From NCBI GenBank assembly GCA_017311315.1, contig CM029646.1:2387738-2451737 (forward strand): a DNA stretch of 64,000 bases, written 5' to 3'. The stretch is from Dendrocalamus latiflorus. Taxonomy: Eukaryota > Streptophyta > Magnoliopsida > Poales > Poaceae. Each line of letters starts with the position of its first letter. Within the stretch, counting starts at the first letter, position 1. Below are positions 12,692-25,073 of the stretch, piece by piece. The position numbers and the translations under genes were made by a program. Below the pieces are notes generated by a model. The model saw only the letters and a list, made by a program, of their open reading frames with translations, made no database searches and was not told where the DNA came from.

Positions 12692-12925
12692 ATGCCGAGG
12701 ACTGAGCCTTGCTCAAGTGGTGAGCATGCCGTCGTGCACCCCGCTCACCCAGGACACCTTATTTTTGGAAGGCACTGTTTATATATGATCAGTTTCTTTG
12801 CGCGTTCAGTGATCAAAACACATGCTGTGAGGTTTTAGAGTCTTCACCTTATCTTTGCGTGTGTTGGACGTGCCCACCACATGGGTGTGTGAGTACATGT
12901 GTAGAGTGTAGGGTGTGTTCATGAG

Positions 12926-13104
12926 TAGTAGCGGAGCGAGGATTTAGTTACACCCTAGATTTAGTGGTGGAATGATCTAGGCTATCTAAGCTGGATCATA
13001 AAAATGTTACCCAGACTAGAATGAATTTACCCGAACTGTACACTAGATATTTTTTTATATTCCAGACTGAAACCTATCCTGCCTAGGGTGTAGCTCTGCC
13101 CTTG
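12926..13104. mobile_element. degenerate hAT-like element
   Basis: The left end TAGTAGCGGAGC and right end GCTCTGCCCTTG are imperfect inverted repeats. Flanks TTCATGAG (12918-12925) and TTCGTGAG (13105-13112) make an 8-bp duplication with one mismatch. Inner sequence repeats the inverted CACCCTAG / CTAGGGTG motif. It is 179 bp long and older than the 12.5-kb copy. Confidence 0.55.
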
Positions 13105-14350
13105 TTCGTGAGTCCGTCTTGTTGTCCTCGTATTCTAAAAAAAAGATTGGGGCAGTGCCCATGTATTCGGCATTTTGCCTGTCCCAAAAACTTTGCCTTA
13201 TATTTTCTTGCTTGTGCTGCTCTGCAATCTTGTTTAGAACTAGATGAGTGTGGAAGCCCCTAACACCAAAAAGCACCTCTAACCAATTTCATGCTTCCAC
13301 AGAACTGCTAACTTGATTCGTAATATTTCTCACAAAGATACGACTCACAATTCAACAGAGTCTGGAGCGGCTAGTCGGGTTGGGGAGAGAGGCGAGCCGG
13401 CGAGGCTGGGGGCTCGAGCCTCCTCCGCTTTGCTCCTCCAAATCGGGGCAAAGAGGCGGTGGCCGCCGGCCGCGGACGGGTAGCTGGTCAAGCGACAACG
13501 GCGGCGGCGGGCATCGCTCTGCTCCGACTCCGAGCGGAGCATGTTTTCTGGGCCTCAGCCCAGCATGGTCTCTTTTTCCTCTTTTTTGGGCTATAGCGAT
13601 GGTTTATAACTCTGAGAGATGGTTTTTAGTTTTAATATAAACACTTATATAAATATTAATAAGACAATATGTTATTTTAGAAAAAATTATCCTGATAAAC
13701 TGTTTTGAAATAGTAGCGAAGAAATCGTTCCATTTATTTGTTCAAAAGAAGCCATAAGCTAATAAAACTGAGCCTTGTGGTGTCATATTTAGTGGGTTTA
13801 ATGGGTTAGATGCTTATATATGATAAATTTAGCAACGCCACACTGGGCTTGTTGAAATCGTGTCTTACACCCTTGAATTAAGTCATTACTTACGACAAAC
13901 CTATTTGTGGCCCTCTCTTTTTTTTAGACAATCTGTAGACGTTTGGTTCTGGGTTTGGACGGCTAGACTGTGCTCAAATTTGGCTTGGCCCAAATAGAAA
14001 TCACCCGTCAAGAAATTTCTCTACAGGGTAATCCCCACGTGAGGACTGTCTTCATCACTGTCAGATTGTGATAGAGGCCATTATTTTAGGTTACAGATTA
14101 TAGTTTTTATTATAGCTTATTAATTTAATAAATAATGATTACTAAAAAATTAAAGCTAAAAACTAACTGAAAAGCTAAAAGAACAAGGCCATAACACAAC
14201 ATCAGGCGTGATTACCACTGAGCACACAAATGCACAAGGGATCACCACTGGGCGCTAGTAGATTGGAAACATGCCAGCCTTCCTGTTCGTGGATGAGGAC
14301 TCACCGAGCAGTGGGCACGGCCATGAGAAGGCAAGAATGTGACCTTCTAA
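13105..14350. other. intergenic, no gene recognised
   Basis: 13345-13560 is GC-rich with open frames in both strands but lacks a recognisable domain. AT-rich sequence near 13600-13770 resembles fragments of the dispersed family also found at 22.0, 48.3, 53.8 and 54.1 kb. Confidence 0.35.
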
Positions 14351-15272
14351 GAGCAACTCCAGCAGTAGCCCTCAAAACAGGGCCCCTACTTTTAATTTGA
14401 GAGCTCCCCCTACTTTTGAGGGACCTGTTTTCTGGGCTGCACTCCAGCAGGAGCCCTCAAAACAGGGCCCCTACTTCTCAATTCCCTCTATTTCCTCACA
14501 CACTATATGCATATGTATGGGACAAAAGCACAATACACAATAAAATATTTATGATTTCACAATGAGGGACAATATTTAAATATATGAATTCAAATACAAA
14601 TATTCAAATTTAAATTCAAATATGTTCCGAATTTAAATTGAAAGCACAAAGTTCATCACATAACATTCAAATTTGTTCCGAATTCAAATACGAATATTCA
14701 AATATAAATTCAAATTTATTCCAAATTTAAATTGAAAGCACAAATATGAGTTCAAATACGAATATTCAAATTTAAATTCAAATTTGTTCCGAATTTAAAT
14801 TGAAAGCACAAAGTTCATCACATAACATTCAAATTTAAATTCAAATTTGTTCCGAATTCAAATACGAATATTCAAATACAAATTCAAATACGAATATTCA
14901 AATGTAAATTCAAATTTGTTCCGAATTTAAATTGAAAGCACAAAGTTCATCACATAACATTCAAATTTAAATTCAAATTTGTTCCGAATTCAAATACGAA
15001 TATTCAAATACGAATTCAAATACGAATATTCAAATTTAAATTCAAATTTGTTCCGAATTTAAATTGAAAGCACAAATGTTCCACAAAAAACGAGGAAAGC
15101 TGAAAAATGAGAGCCGGAGTAGGGGGCCCCTAGGAATGAGGGCTTGGAGGCCTCATTTGAGAGGCCTCCTATTTTTGAGAGCCAAGTAGGGGCCCTGCTG
15201 GAGCTCAGTTTTTTGCTCTGGCTCTCAAATATGAATTTGAGGGCTCAAGTAGGGGCCCTGCTGGAGTTGCTC
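14351..15272. mobile_element. 922-bp Harbinger/Tourist-like element with internal satellite
   Basis: The ends GAGCAACTCCAGCAG and CTGCTGGAGTTGCTC are perfect inverted repeats, flanked by TAA on both sides (14348-14350 and 15273-15275). That is the 3-bp target of PIF/Harbinger elements. Subterminal CCCTCAAAACAGGGCCCCTA motifs occur twice on the left and in inverted form on the right. No transposase is encoded. The core is a tandem repeat. Confidence 0.85.
14570..15075. repeat. AT-rich tandem repeat array inside the Harbinger-like element
   Basis: The array is built of AATTCAAATACGAATATTCAA and TTGTTCCGAATTTAAATTGA motifs, each unit closed by GAAAGCACAAAGTTCATCA. The closing motif recurs near 14640, 14733 (shortened), 14808, 14935 and 15066. 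Spacing is therefore not constant, ranging from about 75 to 130 bp, which suggests unequal duplication of sub-units. Confidence 0.75.
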
Positions 15273-15865
15273 TAAGCCTGCGGTGTGGCCTAGGCCACGG
15301 AATGCAAAGGGTGGCGGAGTGTTTCTAATCGCGCGCCAAGTCTAAATCCTTTCATGTGATCGGTGGCCCGGTAATAATGGACTTGTCCCCTTTGAAAACT
15401 GTGATGAGGAATCTAGGTCCTGATAATTTTGGTTTAAACTTCTGATTTCTGATTTATTTTTTATTGTTTCTAAATTTTTATCTTTTTTAGCTTTTTAGAT
15501 TTTTTGTGCTTTGTTGCCAATTCTTTTTCCCATATTCGTTTATATCATCTATGATAGGCTAATCTGTTTTTTATATTCAAGTTTTTTTAATTTAGTTACG
15601 CCAAATAAGCTACCATCAGGTACAGTATAATTTCAGCCAGCTACAATGCAATTTCAGTCATAAACCAGCTTATTTCATTCCAAGTGGCACCCTAGTTGAC
15701 GCACAGGAAATCCATGAAAACGAAAAATAACATAATTCCTATGTAAGTCCTTTGATTTTTCAGGTGGTCATTCTTTTTTTTTCTGAGAGAGGTAGTTAAT
15801 CTATTTTCTTGGGGAAGTCGTTGTTTCACAATGTAAATCCACCGATGAATTCAAAAGTGTACTTA
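15273..15865. other. intergenic, AT-rich, no gene recognised
   Basis: No open frame with coding character and no clear element ends are visible. Confidence 0.4.
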
Positions 15866-16138
15866 GAGCAGGTACAATAAGGCTTAGTCAGCAGGCTATA
15901 GCAAATATAATATCAACTAAATCTTACGTAGCAGAGAGAGAAAAGAAGAGAGAGAAGGAAGCTGGCTACTAAATTACAGCTAACTATAGCACGTAAAAAT
16001 ATGCATTTCACTCTCTTACACGTGGGGCCAAATAGTTATTGTAATAGCTACCTTATTGTATGAACTATTTTTTTGAAGGCTATAGATGAAATGGACAAGT
16101 GTTATAGCCACTAGTTGGCTATACTATTGTACTTGCTC
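15866..16138. mobile_element. Tourist-like MITE
   Basis: The ends GAGCAGGTACAATA and TATTGTACTTGCTC are inverted repeats flanked by TTA (15863-15865 and 16139-16141), the Harbinger/Tourist target. The element is 273 bp, AT-rich and non-coding. Confidence 0.85.
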
Positions 16139-16252
16139 TTATACTTCAAACACTGTTCTCTTTTCTTTTTGCGATGTCTTAGTTAGTTACTGTAGTTATC
16201 GCTCAGGCTAAGCAACTGAGAGCTCACGAGATCAACGTGGCCTTAATCTATA

Positions 16253-16740
16253 CTAGCCTCATAGGTGCGGCGCCACGCCGCGCCAGACACCGTGTGTACC
16301 GAAATAAAAGAGGCGATGATCCGCGAGGAGTTTTTTAAAAAAATCCGAGGGCACATGCGTATTTTCGAAAAAGCTAAAGGGATTTTTCGTAAAAAATCGA
16401 GGGCCCGTATGTAACGAAACGAGGACCCGTACGCAATTTACAAAACCGCGGGGCGCTATCCTACAAATTGGAGGGGCTTTTTCAGAAAAAAGCGCCGCAA
16501 GAAAAACAGGCAGGGACCTTTTCGCGAGGAAAAATGATATTTTCGCGAGGAAAAAGGACCTTTTCGCGAGGAAAAAGGACCTCTACGTAATTTTCGGGAA
16601 ATACAGGGAAACTGCCTCGGCCGGCCGTACGAAGATTCCCGCGCCACGCGACGGCCGGGGCGCGCGCGCGGGCGACGTGGAGGGGCTCTCTGGCCGCGAA
16701 ACCTTCCGCTCGTTATAGCTGGGGATATACAACTGGCTAG
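16253..16740 (-). mobile_element. Helitron-like 3' end, copy 1 (5' end not defined)
   Basis: Read on the minus strand the element ends in CTAG (plus 16253-16256) followed by T. A GCGGCG-CGCCGC hairpin (16267-16281) lies about 10 nt before it. This is the Helitron 3' layout. The body holds a repeated TTTTCGCGAGGAAAAAGGACC motif (three copies around 16519-16582) and matches the sequence at 30.79-31.07 kb in opposite orientation. The right limit at about 16740 is only where similarity and GC-rich texture fade. Confidence 0.5.
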
Positions 16741-17711
16741 GATGCTTTGCATTTTTTTATGACGACTAGTGAGAGAAATTTTACCCCTTAGAAGATTTAT
16801 TTTAATTTTAGTAAAAGGTTCAAGTTTGTTTTCTGGATATAACATTATATTTCCAGGGTTGGAACAAGGATATAAATGTCTGTTTTAAGCAATACCAATA
16901 TCGTTGTATCTATATATACTTAATCGATTCATCGACTACAGACCCAAGGAACGGGGATGTGTGAACGGGGAGGGTACCGTCCTCGATGCCCCTTCCTCCC
17001 AAACTCAAGGAAACAAGAAAGCTTTACGTTGACAACGGTTAGCCTTATTATACTACTAGTAGTGTGCCCGTGCTAACGCTACGGTAAAATACAAAACAAG
17101 ATAAAATTTATATAAAATAAAACGAACAACCAGATTCATTAAGATTCACGTCTCATATATTGTATAACCAAATATTTTTGTCACATAATGAATGTCACAT
17201 AACGACTGATCCTTTGAGGAGGCGACAACATCTTTGGACTCACCCACCGACGACTTTCTCCATCCCCACATCTTTAAATTGAAAACATATCAACCAGATT
17301 GCTTAAGTGTCAGCAGCCTACGACCACATGCTAGGCTGCTACGACCACCAAGACACAAGCTCATCGCTAGCTTGCCACGACCACATACAACTCGACGTGG
17401 TCGAAGTGCAACCCACCTTTGCTGGAAATAAAATAGCTGATCCTCTCCAATTTTGGATGTGCTTGCCTTTAAAAAGTGCCAGCACAGACAGTGCCAGCAC
17501 GCGAGCGGCAACAAAACAACACGCTGTGCAAGAACAGGACTATGTAATGAACCGTAAGGCTGTAGATCGACTTTATTCAAAATCCCAAGTGTAGCAAGTA
17601 TGTGGTACAGACATCACAATCAGAAACCAAATATTACGTAGCGAAGTATGGTAGTATATGTGTAACATTGCAACAATAGATGACGGGAAATGTACACCAG
17701 AATAGAGTGCC

Positions 17712-19456
<1,745 letters not shown>

Positions 19457-20448
19457 CTAAGCTGTTTTTGTTTCTTTGATGCATAGTAAGTAGTATAAGG
19501 GTTAGTGACAGTATGTGAGTGATTAACAAACAAAAAATCTACGACTTCAAAAAATTTTCAAATTTCAAATATGGCTAAAATTACAACAGATCAATTTCTT
19601 ATTACCAATTTCAACAAGCGAAAGTCTACAACTTCAGAAGCTTTTCCAAATTTCAAATATGGTATGGTTATATTTGTATATTCCCTCTTGCCAACAAAAA
19701 TCAACAACCGTGCAAAAATTCTAGAAATATTATTTTTCATGAGACATATGTTTTGATGTCTCAAGATTACAAAATAATGTTAGTAAAAGGAATATATTTT
19801 CTTAAGGTGAAATAAGGAGATTCCATGGCATGGCATAAGAGATCATCTTACACCAACAGCACTACATCAAGAAAACTCGATTTTTAACAGCAATATGTCA
19901 GGGTTGTCCGAATTTAAATATTGTAATGTGCACAGCATGTTGAAACTAAAGAACGCATAAAGATGTGTATTTACTACCAAGGAAAATTTCCAAAGAGTAA
20001 ATATTAATGAATCCATCAAAAGTTCAAAAATCTTCACCAAAGGCTGCCAACTTAAAACTGATTTACTTATAAATTCCCGTGGTGTTCATAGAATTATATT
20101 GCTTTATTAAAACTGCAATTGTATTTCACAGAAAGATTCAGCATTCCAGGTGGTAGTTGCTTATCCTCCAGACTTGCAAAGCTACATGCGAATGTTCCCT
20201 TCCCAAACTATCCAACCAAATTCGGGACCAGAGCTTGCGATGTAAATTCGAGTACCAATTTTTTAACAGTTGCCACCAACTATGAACACCGATTCGCACT
20301 CCACGGCCCCAAAAAGTTCCAATTCTCCCATTCGAGCGCTACCAACAGGCGATCTCCAGCTCCACGGAAACCCCAGTCGATCAAATGGTCAAACCATGGA
20401 AATAAAAAGTACTCGAAACGTATCAAAAGCAAATAACTGAATTCTCAC

Positions 20449-20689
20449 TGTCGAGGCGGAAGACGGTTAGGCGCCTCTGGCGGCCGACGGCGAGAAGACC
20501 CCGGCGGTCATCCCACGCGAAGATGTTGGCGCTCTTGATCTTGGACATAACGGCGACGGTCTCGAGCCCGGGGAGGCGGTGGACGGCGACCAAATCGGAG
20601 AGCGAGAGCAGGAGGTCGCGGCTGGCGCTTGCCTCCATCGCGGAGGGCGCGCGGCGCCACAGCCGCTCCTGCAGGCGCTCAAGCGCATA
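20449..20689 (-). pseudogene. VPS39/VAM6-like first-exon fragment (CNH domain part)
   Basis: The minus-strand frame reads through LWRRAPSAMEASASRDLLL, SDLVAVHRLPGLETVAV and ANIFAWDDRRGLLAVGR to a GT donor at 20448. This resembles the N-terminal citron-homology (CNH) region of plant VPS39-like proteins, which are subunits of the HOPS/CORVET vacuolar tethering complexes. Only about 80 codons are present, without the start codon or the rest of the long protein. It lies 7 nt beyond the FKBP exon donor, inside the Helitron. Family assignment is from memory of the motif and not from a search. Confidence 0.7.
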
Positions 20690-20696
20690 GGCCTAC

Positions 20697-20798
20697 CTTC
20701 ATCACCGGTCCGTCGTCGCCGCCGAAGTCGCCCATCCCGTCGTCGCCCATCATCATGTCATTGCCGCCGGCCGCCGGGATGTCGAAGTCTTCGTCCAT
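20697..20798 (-). pseudogene. FKBP62/65-like immunophilin, first exon with start codon
   Basis: The minus-strand ATG at 20798 opens 34 codons, MDEDFDIPAAGG, then MMMGDDGMGDFGG, then GPVMK, ending at a GTAGGC donor. Multidomain plant FK506-binding proteins (ROF1/FKBP73 type) start with such a Met/Asp/Gly-rich acidic leader before the first FKBP domain. The rest of the gene (PPIase domains, TPR) is absent. If the donor is not used, translation hits a stop five codons later. A GC-rich 5'-UTR-like stretch precedes it. It is a captured fragment that could donate a promoter and start codon to a chimeric transcript. Confidence 0.65.
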
Positions 20799-21059
20799 GG
20801 CGGGGGCGGGTGAGATGTGCGGCTAGGGATCTCCAGCTGGATCCGGGCGGGAGTCGGCCTGGCGACGGCAGTTGAGACGCTGCGGTGCAGATGACGACTC
20901 GGCCTCTTTGCGGACGCTGGCGGCGTGCCTCCCTGGTCCGAGCAGTGACGGTGGAGTCGGCCGGATCCACGGGCGAAGAGGCTGGCCTGACGGAGGAGAT
21001 GACCGGATCCGGGGCGGGCGACGGTCGGCGCGACCGGAGAAGGCCCGGAGAAGGCCGGA

Positions 21060-21640
21060 TGGTCCATCCAGATGTTGATGTTGATGCCGCTGCAGCCCTT
21101 CTCCCCCACCCCGTCCGCCTCCGGCGCCACCCCCGTCGCCTCTGCCTCGATATTGGCGGCGGCGGCCTCCTCCGCCTCGGCACGGGCCCTGCCCTTGAGG
21201 CACACCCCGACCTTCTTCCTCGAGGTGGGGCGCGCGCGGGTGGGCGTGGTGGCTAAGGGGGTGTCGGCGGCGGCGGCGGCCGCGGCGGGGGTGGGGGGCG
21301 GAGGAGAGGAGCGGCGCGGGAGGGGGGCGGAGGAGAGGCACCGTTCTTGATGTCCAGGAGAGAGGGGTCCAGCGGCCACTCCTTGCGGGCGCCGAGGAGG
21401 GAGAGGAGGTGGTTCTTGAGCGGGAGGGAGTTGGGCGGGTGGGGAGGGAAGGAGGTGGCGGCGGCGGGTGGGGAGGGAAGGAGGAGGCGCCGGCGCGTGG
21501 GGGCGGAAGAGGAGGCGGTGCGGGATAGGGAGAAGGCGATGCGGGGTGGGGAGGGAAGGAGGCAGCGGAGAGGAGGAGGCGGGGAGAGGCGGAGCAGGAG
21601 GAGCGCCGCGCCAAACCCTAGCTGGGGAGGCGCCGGATTC
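21060..21640 (-). other. unidentified GC-rich captured fragment(s)
   Basis: The stretch is coding-like in GC content but no single frame is convincing throughout. One minus-strand frame over about 21430-21340 reads NSLPLKNHLLSLLGARKEW then PLDPSLLDIKNG, which looks like real protein. Another frame near 21230-21080 reads SRKKVGVCLKGRARAEAEEA. I cannot assign either to a family. They are probably further gene pieces carried by the Helitron. A 13-nt G run lies near 21645-21658. Confidence 0.35.
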
Positions 21641-21949
21641 GCGCGGGGGGGGGGGGGGGCTGCGAGGAGGCTGCGAGGAAACGTGGGGCCGAGCGCTGTG
21701 CGTGGGCGCGGGTGGGTACCCGTTCAATGATGTGCATGATCCAAATGATTTTGACCTTAGGATCTTCAATGAGTAAGAGAATAAGGCTTGAGGAGAGATC
21801 CAAGCCATTCATTTGTATAGAGTTGGATTACTTTGGTACACAAATCTGGGTGGACTTAGATTAGGCATGACTGTGGGGGTGGTTGAGAGGGTGGATTTAG
21901 TAAAGATAATTTTGGTGTATTATAGAGTAGGGTAGATTCATCATATTAT

Positions 21950-22200
21950 GGGCTCTGTTTTTTTTCAACTCTTGTCTTTTATTTTTGACTTTTCTATAGT
22001 AACTAACTTTTAAATGTAATATCTTTTTAAGATAAGGTATACTAGTTAATTGTAGTATATACTGTACCGACTTTATTTATATCGGTAAAAACCGCATGTG
22101 AGTTTCTGTTACTCTGTAATCTCTTGTACGAACAGCTTAAAAGTCACAAGTCGCAACCAAAAACTATAAGTTTCAGCAAAAAACAGTGGAAAAGAAATAA
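21950..22200. repeat. dispersed AT-rich repeat family, copy 1
   Basis: It shares the order CTGTT-CTTTT, TTTCTATAGTAACTA, TATCGGTAAAAACCGCA, GTTACTCTGTAAT and CATAAG/CACAAG blocks with copies near 48.28, 53.81 and 54.10 kb. The better copies are bounded by GGCCCTGTTCTTTT and AACAGGCCC, so it is probably a MITE. Copy 1 lies directly outside the Helitron 5' end. Confidence 0.6.
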
Positions 22201-23059
22201 AGAAAGACTTAACTGCAATAAAGCTCGATCAACCTACTAAGATCAATACATTATACCACCTGGCTGGCTAGCTTCCCTATGTGTGCAGTACATTGAGCCA
22301 TGGACGACTGGCTGTGAAGTTCTTCTATACATGGGTCGACGGTACCAAATTTGTTGCAGTTTCCAGCTGTTTCGGTCGAATTCTGTATGCAACTCAAAGT
22401 ACGCTAAAATCCTCTCAGACAAATACTATGCAGTATAGTAAAATTTGAAGTTGCTGGCAGGCTGCACCCAGCTAGCTAGGCTCAGTATTATAACTAGGCC
22501 CTGTATTGGTCGCAACACGCGTCCATGTCTGCTCTTCTTTTCTTTCTCTAACGATGCATTCAGGCATACCTTACTGGTACATTGTTCAGCTGTTCCCCAG
22601 CGAACATATAAATATGTATGTATACTATACAGGACCGTTTGTTGCAGCTCTAGCTAGCCAGTCCAAAACACCATCCTATAAGCAATATAATGCAGCTTGT
22701 AGTCGCTAGTTAGGAGTAAAGCAAAGGAAGAACTTAATTTGGAAACTGACCAGAGGAAAGTTCGATATGTGAAACGGATGAACATAACTTTTTTCTTTAG
22801 ATCCAATCATCCAAAAGGAAAAGATATGTGAAATGGATAAGCATAACCTCATTTTAGACTCAAAAATGAAAAGATATGTGAAATGGATAAACATAACTAA
22901 CAGCGAGGCCGGCAGCGGCAGATCGTCAAATTAAAGATAGGACAACAAGGATTACAAGACAAGAGGATACATACAGAGCAGCAGAGGCACTGTTGTACAA
23001 GAAAACAAGCAAGAACAATACTGAATTAGAAATGAAATCAAACCTACTCCGGCGCTCAC
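22201..23059. other. intergenic with a short triplicated motif
   Basis: Three copies of a GATATGTGAAATGGATAARCATAAC-like motif lie at 22764-22898, about 55 bp apart. No gene is recognised. Confidence 0.45.
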
Positions 23060-23205
23060 GTCAAAACTTTAGTAGGAGAAAAATACTAGCAAGAAAGATG
23101 ATTGATAGTGTCTTCCAGGTGTGAAGAGGGAGCGTGAGATGACCGTTTCCCTGTCGACTCTTTCGTCTCACGCGCTCTACTACCCACACCTGACCTAGGT
23201 GAGGT
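23060..23205 (+). repeat. upstream duplicate of the NHL-gene proximal promoter
   Basis: This 146-bp block matches 24873-25015 closely. Shared landmarks are AAACTTTAGTAGGAGAAAAA, AGTGTCTTCCAGGT, GCGTGAGATGACCGTTTCCC and CGCTCTACTACCCACACCTG. Here it is not followed by a gene. The copy next to the gene continues into a TATA-like box. Confidence 0.85.
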
Positions 23206-23442
23206 CCTCAGCTCACATACAAGGATCAACTATGAACTCATTTTCACCGTTTAAATACCAATTTCCAGCGACTATACTGGCCTATGGTCGATTAGCCTTA
23301 ACCAAAAGTGATAAAGAGCTGGAGGGTTATCATTGACCATTTATTTATCTTTTTCCATAATCAGTCTCAAGATTCTTCATTCTAAAATGGTACTCTTAAT
23401 AGTATTTTGTCTGAAAATTTTAACGCTTCAGAAATTTTTCAG

Positions 23443-24493
23443 GAGATGCTGTTGCTGAATGCCTCTCGAAACGGACAGACACCTTTTGCCATTCTGGGTC
23501 TACAGTTATCAAAGCTTTCTATAGAGAAGGTTGGTCTCTTTGCTATTTTTGCATTTATACATTGCAAATTAAGAATGTTTAACATAAATAGATCTCGCAT
23601 TTTTGGTCGGCTGATCTTAAAACTGTGATGAAGGAGCTAAAGGAAGAACACATGCTTTTCTCTTGACGCCCTGTTTGGCAAATCTGGGAATATTTTCCCC
23701 AAACCGCTAAATCCCTAGAAAATATGAAATACAGTTATAATGAACCATGATTTCAGAAAAGGCCTGCCTATGTGAATCTCGATCTAAATGGAGGTCATTT
23801 TCAGGACAACCTATTGGATTCGAACGTGATCGCTGATGCATAGGGAGGAAGAAACAAGAAAGAACATGAAAAATGGTTGCAGACTTTTGGAGACGGTGAT
23901 CATGGAGGTCTTCGCTAAGTTTGGATGGAAGTTCTCGAATAGAATTGAAGCGTAGTTTCCTGTCTATTCAGTTATCTAGACTTTTGGTTTTTTTATCTTA
24001 TCTCTCCGATGTATTTCGGTATGAGCCTAAGAGCTCGTGGTTATATTTGATCAGCTGTGTATGTCGTCAAACGATGTAGAGGCTGGAACCCCGTTCCATT
24101 ATCTTAAAAAAATGTGAATTTGACAGAACATTATGGAAGCACCAAAAAGTGGCACCTCATGAAAGTGTTGCCATATTTTCAGACTACTTGTGAAGCTGTG
24201 AGGAACAAAATATTAAACAGAGACTTCAGTGATGCATGGAAACTTAAATTGTGATCAAGAAGTAACAGTCCATCCTTTCTTAGAATAAGTTATAGTGCAT
24301 TTGCTAATTGCAGAGTCGGAACTGAAAATCTTTGGTTATCAAATCATGTATGAGTGTACTTCCACCCCTTTCTGCAGTGATTCTTTTTAGACATTAACCT
24401 TCCTCTTATGTCTCCTGGCAGGATATTGAACAACTTCTGAATCACATCGGTGCTGAAAGTCTTGGCCCGAGAAAAGTAACCCCAAGCAGCTAA
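23443..24493 (+). other. possible terminal exons of an unrecognised gene or remnant
   Basis: A 29-codon exon (23443-23529) with AG and GT borders reads EMLLLNASRNGQTPFAILG and continues to SIEK. It joins in frame to a terminal exon 24422-24493 reading DIEQLLNHIGAESLG, ending PSS and a stop. No upstream exon or start is seen. An alternative frame of the first exon (DAVAECLSKRTDTFCHSG) also looks protein-like but would stop right after the splice. I do not recognise the family. The piece lies between the two promoter duplicates, so it may have arrived with that rearrangement. Confidence 0.25.
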
Positions 24494-24872
24494 CAGCGAT
24501 CATCCAGTCGCAACAATACATTTCTGATTGATTTAACCCAAAGAGACAATGTTGGAGTTCTGAGAGAGTTTGCTTATGGTTGAGTCCAGACGTGGTTTGT
24601 GCTATGTTTAGCAAGCACCCTTCTTTCCCTAGAACATGTAGAAGAAACAATATTGCGTTCAATGCTCACAAGGAGGTTGAAGTATTACATTATAAGCTAA
24701 TCCATGCAATATGAAAGCAATGAGGAAGCTGGACAGGCACAACCGCACAAGAGCCGAACGGCCATTCGCAGAAGACGAGGCGTTGGGCGTTGTGAAAGCT
24801 AATCCATGCCATGTGAAAGAAATGAGGAAGCTGGACACAAATGAGTTCAGGCTTCTTTGTGTTGATATGTTC

Positions 24873-25023
24873 ATGTTAAAACTTTAGTAGGAGAAAAATA
24901 CTGGCAGGAAAAATAATGAGTAGTGTCTTCCAGGTATGAAGAACTAGCGTGAGATGACCGTTTCCCTCGCGTACGTCTCTTTCGCGCTCTACTACCCACA
25001 CCTGGCCTAGGTGTAAATAAATA
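24873..25023 (+). promoter_or_regulatory. proximal promoter of the NHL gene with TATA-like box
   Basis: The second copy of the duplicated 146-bp block is followed by TAAATAAATA (25014-25023), about 50 bp before the start codon at 25074. The spacing suits a short leader. The block contains CTACCCACACCTGGCC and a GATGACC motif. No regulator is assigned. Confidence 0.5.
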
Positions 25024-25073
25024 TCGTCCACCCTAACGCGCGCTCGAACAAGAGCAACCCAGCTTGCTTCGCC

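Noticed and set aside
14570..15075. CRISPR-like regular repeats
   Set aside because: A eukaryotic AT-rich transposon interior; spacers are not unique and spacing is uneven.
20753..21808. 351-codon minus-strand open frame
   Set aside because: Low-complexity Pro/Arg/Ala composition caused by GC-rich sequence. It crosses the FKBP start in the wrong frame and has no recognisable domain.
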